Below, in pieces: positions 1 through 5,414 of a stretch of 5,414 bases of DNA (position 1 is its first letter; the number at the start of each line of letters is the position of its first letter). The stretch is from Gammaproteobacteria bacterium. GTDB taxonomy: Bacteria; Pseudomonadota; Gammaproteobacteria; PS1; Pseudothioglobaceae. Below the pieces are notes generated by a model. The model did not search any database, was not told the origin of the DNA, and worked only from the letters and a program-made list of their open reading frames with translations. The position numbers were made by a program, and so were the translations under genes. The stretch spans positions 1 through 5,414 of the forward strand of contig DNJI01000095.1 in the NCBI GenBank assembly GCA_003489145.1, written 5' to 3'.

Positions 1-693
1 AAGATCTATGGTGATAGTGCGCTACGTTGGCAAATGTATAAAAAGGATGAATATAATTGGAGTCAATGGCAATGGCTACGCAATGGAAAACCCAGTAGTG
101 TGATTGACATCAATCATCCAGAACCACTCAGCACCACCCAGCGCTTTTTGCAATTTACTTCGATTGGATTTGACCATGTGATTCCTAAAGGTTGGGATCA
201 TATTTTATTTATTGTGGGCATGGCACTTTCGTCCTTATTATGGCGACAATTATTATTATTGGTTACTACGTTTACACTAGCACACACGCTGACATTAGGC
301 TTAGCAATGATTGGCGTGGTGGAGGTATCGGCACGTATTGTTGAACCACTGATTGCTTTTTCTATTGTTTATGTGGCGATTGAGAATTTGATGACGCACC
401 AATCCATCAAGCGTAAAAGTATTGTTGTATTTTTATTTGGTCTAATTCATGGTCTAGGATTTGCCACCATGCTTAAAGAATTTGAAATGTCACCTGATTC
501 CTTTGTAACCACCTTGATTGGTTTTAACGTGGGCGTAGAGTTGGCACAAATTGTTATTGTCTTAGGTGTGGTCAGTGCACTGTTGACACTACGCAAGCTA
601 AAATTGAATTATCGACAGTTGGCGGTTGTGCCAACTTCAATACTCATTGCACTGATTGGATTTTGGTGGGGCATAGAGAGATTAATTAATTAG
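1..693 (+). CDS. HupE/UreJ-family membrane protein, 3' part (5' end outside window)
   Basis: The reading frame is open from base 1 to the TAG at 691-693, giving 230 visible residues. The first ATG in frame (base 34) is probably internal, because family members usually have an extracytoplasmic N-terminal domain before the membrane part and the residues before this Met read on smoothly. Counting from that Met, a soluble stretch (about 1-46) is followed by the family signature HVIPKGWDHILF (48-59), then about six hydrophobic segments: 57-69, 72-95, 102-119, 129-147, 157-183 and 195-214. Conserved-looking pieces are FTLAHTLTL (80-88), VEPLIAFSIVYVAIEN (103-118), FGLIHGLGFA (135-144) and FNVGVELAQ (164-172). 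The His/Asp/Glu-containing membrane motifs fit the HupE/UreJ_2 group, whose better-studied relatives carry nickel into the cell for hydrogenase or urease. The metal here is not shown by the sequence, and no hydrogenase or urease gene is in view. The gene converges on kdsD. Family call is firm; substrate is open. Confidence 0.85.
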   Translation, partial: KIYGDSALRWQMYKKDEYNWSQWQWLRNGKPSSVIDINHPEPLSTTQRFLQFTSIGFDHVIPKGWDHILFIVGMALSSLLWRQLLLLVTTFTLAHTLTLGLAMIGVVEVSARIVEPLIAFSIVYVAIENLMTHQSIKRKSIVVFLFGLIHGLGFATMLKEFEMSPDSFVTTLIGFNVGVELAQIVIVLGVVSALLTLRKLKLNYRQLAVVPTSILIALIGFWWGIERLIN

Positions 694-702
694 CAGTTGC
701 AA

Positions 703-748
703 GTCTTTTTTCCTTCCATCCCCTTTGAGGGGTGGAAGGAAAAAAGAC
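703..748. terminator. Hairpin between convergent genes, possible 3'-end element of non-standard polarity
   Basis: An inverted repeat pairs 703-722 with 729-748 around a 6-base loop. All 20 positions pair on the + strand, with one G-T wobble (719/732) that becomes an A-C mismatch in the - strand transcript. It starts 9 bases after the HupE-like stop and ends 13 bases before the kdsD stop, where a shared terminator is expected. However, the six T residues (706-711) are in the 5' arm and the six A residues (740-745) in the 3' arm, so neither strand's transcript has the usual U-run after the GC-rich stem. It may end transcription by another route, protect mRNA 3' ends, or be a dispersed palindromic repeat. 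The inverted repeat itself is certain; its function is inferred. Confidence 0.55.
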
Positions 749-761
749 GACGTAATTAAAT

Positions 762-1727
762 TTAGATTATCTTGGCTTGCATGAGTGTGTGCGTGTTAAT
801 CGCGCCAACCACTTGATTGTCATTATCAACAACTGGCAACGAGTTGAGGTTGAATTCATCCATGATTTGCACCGCAACCACGGCGGGCTTGTCTGCCGAT
901 ATTGATTTGCAATTAGCCGTCATGACATCACCAATCGTGAGTGATTGAATATCACTATGAGCTTCCAATACACGTCTCAAATCACCATCAGTAAAAATAC
1001 CTAATAGAGTGCTATTGTCAGTAATTAGTACCATGCCGAGTTTTTTCTGACTCATTACCAACAGTGCATCCAGCAGTTTGGTGTCAGTACTTACCGCTGG
1101 AATGTCATCACCGGTCTTCATAATGTTTTTAACAAAAGTGAGTAAGCGTCTACCGAGTGCACCAGACGGGTGGGACCTAGCAAAATCATCGGGACTAAAG
1201 CCTTTGTCAGTCAGTAAGCTCACGGCTAGTGCATCACCCATGGCCAATGCAACTGTGGTAGATGAAGTGGGTGCTAAGTTGTGCGGACAGGCTTCTTTTT
1301 CAACGCTGACATCAAGGTGTACGTTACAAATACCGCCAATCGAGGAGCTTGCATTACCAGTCATGCCAATAATTGGTACGCCAAGGCGTTGGATAACCGG
1401 AACCAAGGTCATAATTTCATCAGATTCGCCAGAGTACGAAATACAAATCACCACATCGCCATCGGTAATCATGCCCAAATCACCATGGCCGGCTTCACCC
1501 GGATGCACAGCAAAAGCTGGTGTTCCTGTTGAGGCAAAGGTTGCGGCAATTTTGTTACCAATATGGCCAGACTTGCCCATACCAATAAGAGCCACTTTAC
1601 CTGTGCAATTTTGAATGAGCACGCAGGCTTCAACAAAACTTTGATCTAAGTTATTAGCAAGCTGAGTAACGGCTTGTGCTTCAGTAAGAATAACCTCTTT
1701 AGCAGATTGTAAGAGTGAGATTGGCAT
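762..1727 (-). CDS. kdsD: Arabinose-5-phosphate isomerase (KdsD/KpsF family)
   Basis: This 321-residue protein interconverts D-ribulose-5-phosphate and D-arabinose-5-phosphate, the first step toward KDO of the LPS inner core, in the cytoplasm. An N-terminal SIS sugar-phosphate domain (about 30-190) is followed by two CBS domains (about 200-256 and 265-321). The SIS part carries GMGKSGHIGNK (49-59), the HPGEAGHGDLGM stretch (75-86), SYSGESDE (97-104), KEACP (144-148) and SHPSGALGRR (185-194). By recalled alignment to E. coli KdsD (328 aa; K59, E111, E152, H193) the catalytic residues are K52, E104, E145 and H186, all present. The ATG at 1725-1727 gives an N-terminus matching the family minus about seven residues, and I found no other start codon upstream in frame; the ribosome binding site is weak. 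In many gammaproteobacteria kdsD sits with kdsC and lpt genes, but here it stands alone, divergent from a phosphatase gene. KpsF/GutQ paralogues share the fold, so the exact paralogue rests on the full-length match. Confidence 0.93.
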   Translation of the reverse strand: MPISLLQSAKEVILTEAQAVTQLANNLDQSFVEACVLIQNCTGKVALIGMGKSGHIGNKIAATFASTGTPAFAVHPGEAGHGDLGMITDGDVVICISYSGESDEIMTLVPVIQRLGVPIIGMTGNASSSIGGICNVHLDVSVEKEACPHNLAPTSSTTVALAMGDALAVSLLTDKGFSPDDFARSHPSGALGRRLLTFVKNIMKTGDDIPAVSTDTKLLDALLVMSQKKLGMVLITDNSTLLGIFTDGDLRRVLEAHSDIQSLTIGDVMTANCKSISADKPAVVAVQIMDEFNLNSLPVVDNDNQVVGAINTHTLMQAKII

Positions 1728-1743
1728 GCGTCTTAAGTTTAGT

Positions 1744-1752
1744 TGATATAAT
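1744..1752 (+). promoter_or_regulatory. Extended -10 promoter for the tyrosine phosphatase gene
   Basis: TGATATAAT contains a perfect TATAAT hexamer (1747-1752) preceded by the TGn extension (1744-1746). Extended -10 promoters can work with little or no -35 element. The best -35 candidate, TTGGCA at 1721-1726, overlaps the kdsD start codon and leaves a long 20-bp spacer, so it may not count. Predicted transcription start is near 1759, giving a leader of about 20 nt before the phosphatase ATG. A promoter for kdsD on the other strand must lie in the same 52 bp or within the phosphatase gene, but I could not pick a convincing one. Confidence 0.6.
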
Positions 1753-1760
1753 GATTGATT

Positions 1761-1770
1761 TTATCGATAA
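1761..1770. promoter_or_regulatory. 10-bp perfect palindrome in the divergent intergenic region (possible operator)
   Basis: TTATCGATAA is perfectly self-complementary and lies just after the predicted phosphatase transcription start, midway between the divergent kdsD and phosphatase start codons. A dimeric regulator could bind there and affect both genes. A 10-bp AT-rich palindrome can also arise by chance, and no second copy is present nearby. Confidence 0.2.
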
Positions 1771-1779
1771 CTAGAGCCA

Positions 1780-2256
1780 ATGGGCAAAGAAAAGATTAAA
1801 ATTTTATTTGTGTGTATGGGTAATATTTGCCGCTCACCTACAGCTGAAGGCGCTTTTAGATCGCAAGTAGAAAAGCGTGGTGTTGATAATTTGTTTGAAA
1901 TTGATTCTGCCGGCACCCATGCTTATCATATTAATGAGCAGCCCGATTCTCGCTCGCAATTATCAGCGCGTAAATTTGGGGTTGATTTATCTGATCAGCG
2001 TGGGCGCCAAGTTCACGAGTCTGATTTTTATCATTACGATTATGTCTTTGCCATGGATGCTTCAAATTTAGCTGACCTTCAGTTTATCTGCCCAGATGAA
2101 CACCAGCATAAGCTTTCTTTGATGTTAGATAATATTCCTAAAAATAATGGAAAAAGTGTGCCCGATCCTTATTTCGAAGGACGCTTTGACGATGTCTTTG
2201 AGATGTTAAATCGTGCCAGTGGTTTTTTGCTTGAAACCCTATTAAAAAAAGTCTAA
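1780..2256 (+). CDS. Low-molecular-weight protein tyrosine phosphatase
   Basis: The 158-residue product has the normal length for the LMW-PTP family, cytoplasmic enzymes that hydrolyse phosphotyrosine through a cysteinyl-phosphate intermediate. The C-X5-R-S phosphate loop is CMGNICRS (12-19), with nucleophile C12 and phosphate-binding R18. C17 next to R18 matches the second cysteine of many family members. The general-acid loop is VPDPYFEG (127-134), with D129. IDSAGTHAYHINEQPD (41-56) and YVFAMDASNL (88-97) are further family landmarks, so all key residues are intact. The ATG at 1780 puts the P-loop at its usual distance from the N-terminus, although only a poor AGAG-like ribosome binding site precedes it. 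Bacterial relatives (Wzb, Etp, PtpA types) often oppose BY-kinases that control capsule or exopolysaccharide, but no kinase is visible here. Related arsenate reductases share the fold; the DPYF loop favours a phosphatase. No terminator separates it from the str promoter, so read-through into rpsL is possible. Confidence 0.92.
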   Translation: MGKEKIKILFVCMGNICRSPTAEGAFRSQVEKRGVDNLFEIDSAGTHAYHINEQPDSRSQLSARKFGVDLSDQRGRQVHESDFYHYDYVFAMDASNLADLQFICPDEHQHKLSLMLDNIPKNNGKSVPDPYFEGRFDDVFEMLNRASGFLLETLLKKV

Positions 2257-2262
2257 ATCTTG

Positions 2263-2292
2263 TTGACATAGGCGCACCTTACACAGTATAAT
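2263..2292 (+). promoter_or_regulatory. Sigma-70 promoter of the str operon
   Basis: A perfect -35 hexamer TTGACA (2263-2268) and a perfect -10 hexamer TATAAT (2287-2292) are separated by 18 bp. Transcription should start near 2299-2300, giving a leader of about 75 nt before rpsL. Full consensus at both elements fits the very high expression expected of S12, S7, EF-G and EF-Tu. No clear GC-rich stringent discriminator follows: the bases after the -10 are TTGACCC. The -35 begins six bases after the phosphatase stop codon. Confidence 0.9.
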
Positions 2293-2299
2293 TTGACCC

Positions 2300-2373
2300 T
2301 TTATTGCCCCTGGAAAAAACAGTGGGTGATTAAACTTTAAATAATTTAAAAGCATTTCGGAGAAATTGTATTT
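2300..2373 (+). promoter_or_regulatory. 5' leader of the str operon with a bulged hairpin
   Basis: The leader contains a potential hairpin at 2306-2327. GCCC and CTG (2306-2312) pair with CAG and GGGT (2320-2327, with U2323 bulged and one G-U end pair) around an A-rich loop (2313-2319). A second, purely AT, near-palindrome follows at 2336-2350. Neither is followed by a U-run, so this does not look like an attenuator. The rpsL ribosome binding site GGAGA (2359-2363) lies 10 nt before the ATG, outside both hairpins. It may be a regulatory or stabilising leader, but the role is inferred. Confidence 0.35.
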
Positions 2374-2748
2374 ATGTCAACAGTTAACCAATTGGTACGT
2401 AATCCACGTAAGAAAAAGGTTGTTAAAAGTGGTGTACCAGCACTAGACAGCTGCCCACAAAAACGTGGCGTTTGTACTCGTGTATATACAACCACACCTA
2501 AAAAGCCTAACTCAGCATTGCGTAAAGTTGCTCGTGTTAGATTAACTAACGCAGCTGAAGTAACAACTTACATTGGCGGCGAAGGTCACAACTTACAAGA
2601 GCACTCAGTGATTTTGATTCGTGGTGGTCGTGTTAAAGATTTACCTGGTGTTCGTTACCATACAGTTCGTGGCGCGTTAGACACGGTTGGTGTTGATGGC
2701 AGAATGCAAGGTCGTTCCAAGTATGGTACTAAGAAGCCTAAGAAATAA
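2374..2748 (+). CDS. rpsL: 30S ribosomal protein S12
   Basis: S12 sits at the decoding centre of the 30S subunit and helps monitor codon-anticodon pairing. The product has 124 residues, as in E. coli. The N-terminal extension (MSTVNQLVRNPRKKK) is followed by the OB-fold core with CPQKRGVCTRVYTTTPKKPNS (28-47) and GRVKDLPGVRYHTVRG (85-100). K43 and K88, where streptomycin-resistance changes usually occur, are wild type. D89, the residue methylthiolated by RimO in E. coli, is present. The start is fixed by the family N-terminus and by GGAGA upstream. It is the first gene of the str operon behind a consensus promoter and is followed 26 bp later by rpsG. Nothing is damaged or unusual in the protein. 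Confidence 0.99.
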   Translation: MSTVNQLVRNPRKKKVVKSGVPALDSCPQKRGVCTRVYTTTPKKPNSALRKVARVRLTNAAEVTTYIGGEGHNLQEHSVILIRGGRVKDLPGVRYHTVRGALDTVGVDGRMQGRSKYGTKKPKK

Positions 2749-2774
2749 CAACAATTTAAAATAAGAGAAACACT

Positions 2775-3242
2775 ATGAGAAGAAGATCCGCCCCTAAAAG
2801 AGAAATCCTACCAGACCCAAAGTTTGGTGATTTAGTATTGGCTAAGTTTGTAAACATCTTAATGTTAGATGGTAAAAAATCTGTAGCTGAGAAGATCGTT
2901 TATGATGCGTTAGATACAATTGAAGCTAAAGGTAATGCTGAGCCAATTGAAGTATTCAAACAAGCCCTAGATAACATTGGACCAATGGTTGAGATTAAGT
3001 CTCGCCGTGTTGGTGGTTCAACATACCAAGTTCCAATCGAAGTAAGAGCTGAGCGTAAAATTGCGTTAGCCATGCGTTGGATTATTGAAGCATCACGTAA
3101 GCGTGGTGAAAAAGGTATGAAGCTTAGATTAGCAGGCGAAGTATTAGACGCGGTTCAAAATCGTGGTACTGCATTTAAGAAGAAAGAAGACACTCACAGA
3201 ATGGCTGAAGCAAACAAAGCATTTGCTCACTTCCGCTGGTAA
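2775..3242 (+). CDS. rpsG: 30S ribosomal protein S7
   Basis: S7 nucleates assembly of the 30S head on the 3' domain of 16S rRNA and borders the E site. The 155-residue product matches the short bacterial form, lacking the C-terminal extension seen in E. coli K-12. Landmarks are the basic N-terminus MRRRSAPKR, ILPDPKFGD (11-19), KFVNILMLDGKKS (24-36), the beta-hairpin region KSRRVGGSTYQVP (75-87), LAMRWI (98-103) and the C-terminal HRMAEANKAFAHFRW (141-155). The N-terminus is about one residue shorter than the common MPRRR/MARRR form. A modest AAGAG ribosome binding site (2763-2767) precedes the ATG. In E. coli, S7 represses its own translation by binding the roughly 100-nt rpsL-rpsG spacer; here the spacer is only 26 nt, so that control is probably absent or different. 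Confidence 0.99.
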   Translation: MRRRSAPKREILPDPKFGDLVLAKFVNILMLDGKKSVAEKIVYDALDTIEAKGNAEPIEVFKQALDNIGPMVEIKSRRVGGSTYQVPIEVRAERKIALAMRWIIEASRKRGEKGMKLRLAGEVLDAVQNRGTAFKKKEDTHRMAEANKAFAHFRW

Positions 3243-3272
3243 TCGAACACATAGATTTAAGGATTTAAGAAA

Positions 3273-5375
3273 ATGGCAAGAAATCACCCACTTAGTCGCT
3301 ACCGTAATGTTGGCGTTATGGCACACATTGATGCTGGTAAGACAACTACTACTGAACGTGTATTGTTGTATACAGGTCGTACTCACAAAATTGGTGAAGT
3401 ACATGATGGTGGTGCAACCATGGATTGGATGGAGCAAGAGCAAGAGCGCGGTATTACCATTACTTCTGCAGCCACTACTTGTATGTGGAAAGGTATGGAT
3501 GAGCAGTTTGAAGAGCACCGTATCAACATTATTGACACACCGGGACACGTTGATTTCACCATTGAAGTTGAACGCTCTCTTAAAGTATTAGACGGTGCGT
3601 TAGCCTTATTTTGTGCCGTTGGTGGTGTAGAGCCTCAGTCAGAAACTGTATGGCGTCAAGCAAACAAATACAATGTACCAAGAATTGGCTTCGTTAACAA
3701 AATGGACCGCGCTGGCGCAGACTTCTTACGTGTTTGTGAGCAAATTAAAACGCGTCTAGGTGGAAATCCAGTGCCAATGCAAATTGCTATCGGTGCTGAA
3801 GAAGACTTTAAAGGTGTGGTTGATTTAATCACCATGAAAGCCATCTATTGGAATGAAGAAGACCAAGGTGCTACTTACGAAACTAAGGATGTTCCAGCTG
3901 AATTAATGGAATTGGCGAAAGAAAAACGCGAGTTTATGGTTGAATCTGCTGCCGAAGCTAACGATGACTTGATGGAAAAATACTTAGAAGGTGTTGAGTT
4001 GACAAATGACGAAATTAAAGCAGGTATTCGTCATCAAACAATCAATAGTCAAATTATTCCAATGTTTTGTGGTTCCGCATTTAAGAACAAAGGCGTACAA
4101 GCCGCATTAGATGCGATCATTATGTATATGCCATCTCCAGTTGAAGTAGATCCAATTGAAGGCATCCTAGATGATAAAGATGAAACTAGAGCGCCACGTC
4201 TTGCTTCTGATGATGAGCCTTTTGCAGCCTTAGCCTTTAAGATTGCAACCGACCCATTTGTAGGTACATTGACATTCTTCCGTGTCTATTCTGGCGTTTG
4301 TAAAGCCGGTGACTTTGTTTATAACTCATCCAAAGGCAAGAAAGAGCGTATTGGTCGTATGGTGCAAATGCACTCAAATGATCGTGACGAAATTAAAGAA
4401 GTACGTGCGGGTGATATCGCTGCAGCGATTGGCCTTAAAGACGTAACAACAGGTGACACTTTATGTGACCTTAAAGAAAAAATTGTACTAGAAAGAATGG
4501 AATTCCCTGAGCCGGTAATTGCATTAGCAGTAGAGCCAAAGACTAAAGCAGACCAAGAAAAAATGGGTATTGCTTTAGGTAAGTTAGCTGCTGAAGACCC
4601 TTCTTTCCGTGTATCTTCTGATGAAGAGTCTGGACAAACCATTATTGCTGGCATGGGCGAGCTCCATCTAGACATTATTGTTGATCGTATGCGCCGTGAA
4701 TTTGATGTTGAATGTAATGTTGGTGCACCTCAGGTTTCTTACCGTGAAGCGATCACTACCTTAGTTGAACATCAGCATAAATTTGCTAAGCAATCTGGTG
4801 GTCGTGGTCAATACGGGCATGTGCATTTACGTATTGAGCCTCAAGAGCCTGGTGCAGGTTATGAGTTTGTTGACGAAATTAAAGGTGGTGTTATTCCGAA
4901 GGAATACATCCCCGCTGTAAACAAAGGTGTTCAAGAGCAAATGGAAAATGGCGTATTGGCTGGATTCCCACTAGTAGATATTAAAGTAACGGTTTATGAT
5001 GGTTCTTACCATGATGTTGACTCGAATGAAATGGCGTTTAAGATTGCTGCTTCTAAGTGTTTATCAGAAGGTGTAAGAATGGCTAACCCAGTATTACTTG
5101 AGCCAATGATGGCAGTTGAGATTGTTACACCTGAGGAGTACATGGGTGATGTTATGGGTGATTTAAATAGACGTCGTGGTCTAGTAGGTGCGATGGAAGA
5201 TCTTCCTAATGGCAAACAGTTAAAAGCAGATGTTCCATTAGCTGAAATGTTTGGTTATGCAAATGATCTTCGTTCTGCGACTCAAGGTCGTGCAAGTTAT
5301 TCAATGGAATTCTCAAAGTACACAGCAGCACCTAAAAATGTTGCCGATGATGTTATCGAAAAGTTAAACAAATAA
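3273..5375 (+). CDS. fusA: Translation elongation factor G (EF-G)
   Basis: EF-G is the cytoplasmic GTPase that drives translocation of tRNA and mRNA on the ribosome and, with the recycling factor, splits post-termination ribosomes. The 700 residues cover all five domains. The G domain (about 1-290) has P-loop AHIDAGKTT (17-25), switch I RGITITSAATT (59-69) with T62, DTPGH (88-92) with catalytic H92, NKMD (142-145) and GSAFK (267-271). Domain II spans about 305-400 and domain III about 405-480. Domain IV (about 480-605) contains the loop SGGRGQYGHV (508-517), and domain V forms the C-terminus. Length and motifs match the canonical translocase rather than the EF-G2 or tetracycline-protection paralogues. 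AAGGA at 3259-3263 lies 9 nt before the ATG and supports the start. It is third in the str operon, 30 bp after rpsG and 24 bp before tuf. No lesion is seen. Confidence 0.99.
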   Translation: MARNHPLSRYRNVGVMAHIDAGKTTTTERVLLYTGRTHKIGEVHDGGATMDWMEQEQERGITITSAATTCMWKGMDEQFEEHRINIIDTPGHVDFTIEVERSLKVLDGALALFCAVGGVEPQSETVWRQANKYNVPRIGFVNKMDRAGADFLRVCEQIKTRLGGNPVPMQIAIGAEEDFKGVVDLITMKAIYWNEEDQGATYETKDVPAELMELAKEKREFMVESAAEANDDLMEKYLEGVELTNDEIKAGIRHQTINSQIIPMFCGSAFKNKGVQAALDAIIMYMPSPVEVDPIEGILDDKDETRAPRLASDDEPFAALAFKIATDPFVGTLTFFRVYSGVCKAGDFVYNSSKGKKERIGRMVQMHSNDRDEIKEVRAGDIAAAIGLKDVTTGDTLCDLKEKIVLERMEFPEPVIALAVEPKTKADQEKMGIALGKLAAEDPSFRVSSDEESGQTIIAGMGELHLDIIVDRMRREFDVECNVGAPQVSYREAITTLVEHQHKFAKQSGGRGQYGHVHLRIEPQEPGAGYEFVDEIKGGVIPKEYIPAVNKGVQEQMENGVLAGFPLVDIKVTVYDGSYHDVDSNEMAFKIAASKCLSEGVRMANPVLLEPMMAVEIVTPEEYMGDVMGDLNRRRGLVGAMEDLPNGKQLKADVPLAEMFGYANDLRSATQGRASYSMEFSKYTAAPKNVADDVIEKLNK

Positions 5376-5385
5376 ACTAAAGTAG

Positions 5386-5392
5386 TAAGGAG
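5386..5392 (+). promoter_or_regulatory. Strong ribosome binding site of tuf
   Basis: TAAGGAG is a near-perfect anti-16S match and lies 7 nt before the ATG at 5400. It is the best Shine-Dalgarno sequence in the window, which fits EF-Tu being the most abundant product of the operon, and it supports the start of the truncated gene that follows. Confidence 0.85.
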
Positions 5393-5399
5393 TAATAAA

Positions 5400-5414
5400 A
5401 TGTCAAAAGAAAAA
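5400..5414 (+). CDS. tuf: Elongation factor Tu, first five codons only (cut by window end)
   Basis: Only MSKEK is visible. This is the usual EF-Tu N-terminus (MSKEKFER... in many bacteria). The position directly after fusA, the 24-bp gap and the strong ribosome binding site all match the classical str operon order rpsL-rpsG-fusA-tuf. EF-Tu delivers aminoacyl-tRNA to the ribosome as a GTP complex. The remainder of the gene lies outside the window, so the identification rests on five residues plus context. Whether a second tuf copy exists cannot be told. Confidence 0.88.

Noticed and set aside
34..36. ATG at 34 as the true start of the HupE-like gene
   Set aside because: The frame is open back to base 1, the family normally carries a longer N-terminal domain, and no ribosome binding site precedes this ATG. 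It is treated as internal.
1078..1614. 178-codon open frame on the + strand opposite kdsD
   Set aside because: It lies wholly antisense to a kdsD gene with all catalytic residues intact. The translation has no recognisable domain, and no promoter or ribosome binding site was found for it.
2251..2300. Terminator after the tyrosine phosphatase gene
   Set aside because: No GC-rich stem with a following T-run was found; the space is taken by the str -35 and -10 elements.
3144..3591. Open frames on both strands (134 and 142 codons) across the rpsG-fusA junction
   Set aside because: They overlap the well-conserved rpsG end and fusA G domain in other frames, and the translations are low-information shadows of those genes.
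4319..4675. 118-codon - strand frame inside fusA
   Set aside because: It is antisense to conserved EF-G domains II-III, with serine-rich composition typical of a reverse-frame shadow and no signals of its own.
1..5414. CRISPR array, tRNA/rRNA gene, insertion sequence or attachment site
   Set aside because: No regularly spaced repeats, tRNA-like cloverleaf, rRNA sequence, transposase or flanking direct repeats were seen on either strand; nearly all bases belong to intact genes.

Overview
The window looks like chromosomal DNA from a moderately AT-rich Gram-negative bacterium, most likely a gammaproteobacterium. The S12, S7 and EF-G proteins are close to gammaproteobacterial forms. KdsD, an enzyme of the KDO branch of lipopolysaccharide synthesis, implies an LPS-bearing outer membrane. 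The base composition and the presence of a HupE/UreJ-type membrane protein would suit a marine sulfur-oxidiser-like lineage (SUP05/Thioglobus type), but that placement is an inference from general resemblance and has not been tested.

Layout. Bases 1-693 (+) hold the 3' part of a HupE/UreJ-family multi-pass membrane protein gene that begins before the window. It converges on kdsD (762-1727, -), and a long hairpin at 703-748 lies between the two stop codons. kdsD is divergent from a low-molecular-weight protein tyrosine phosphatase gene (1780-2256, +). The 52 bp between them contain an extended -10 element and a 10-bp palindrome. Six bases after the phosphatase stop a perfect-consensus sigma-70 promoter begins (TTGACA, 18 bp, TATAAT). 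It drives the str operon: rpsL (2374-2748), rpsG (2775-3242), fusA (3273-5375) and the first five codons of tuf (5400-5414, cut by the window end). No gap between genes exceeds 120 bases, so there is no long unexplained stretch.

How the genes work together. The str operon supplies 30S proteins S12 (decoding centre) and S7 (head, E-site side) and the elongation factors EF-G and EF-Tu, in the classical order with short spacers of 24-30 bp. kdsD makes arabinose-5-phosphate for KDO synthesis. The phosphatase may act on bacterial tyrosine-phosphorylated proteins, often linked to surface polysaccharide control, but no partner kinase is visible. The HupE-like protein is probably a metal (nickel or similar) transporter, but no hydrogenase or urease gene is present to support a specific role.

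Overall this is mostly ordinary housekeeping sequence, and I see no previously undescribed system. The points most worth a second look are the convergent-gene hairpin, whose T and A tracts are in the reverse order of a standard terminator, the structured str leader paired with an unusually short rpsL-rpsG spacer, and the uncommon gene neighbourhood upstream of the str operon.
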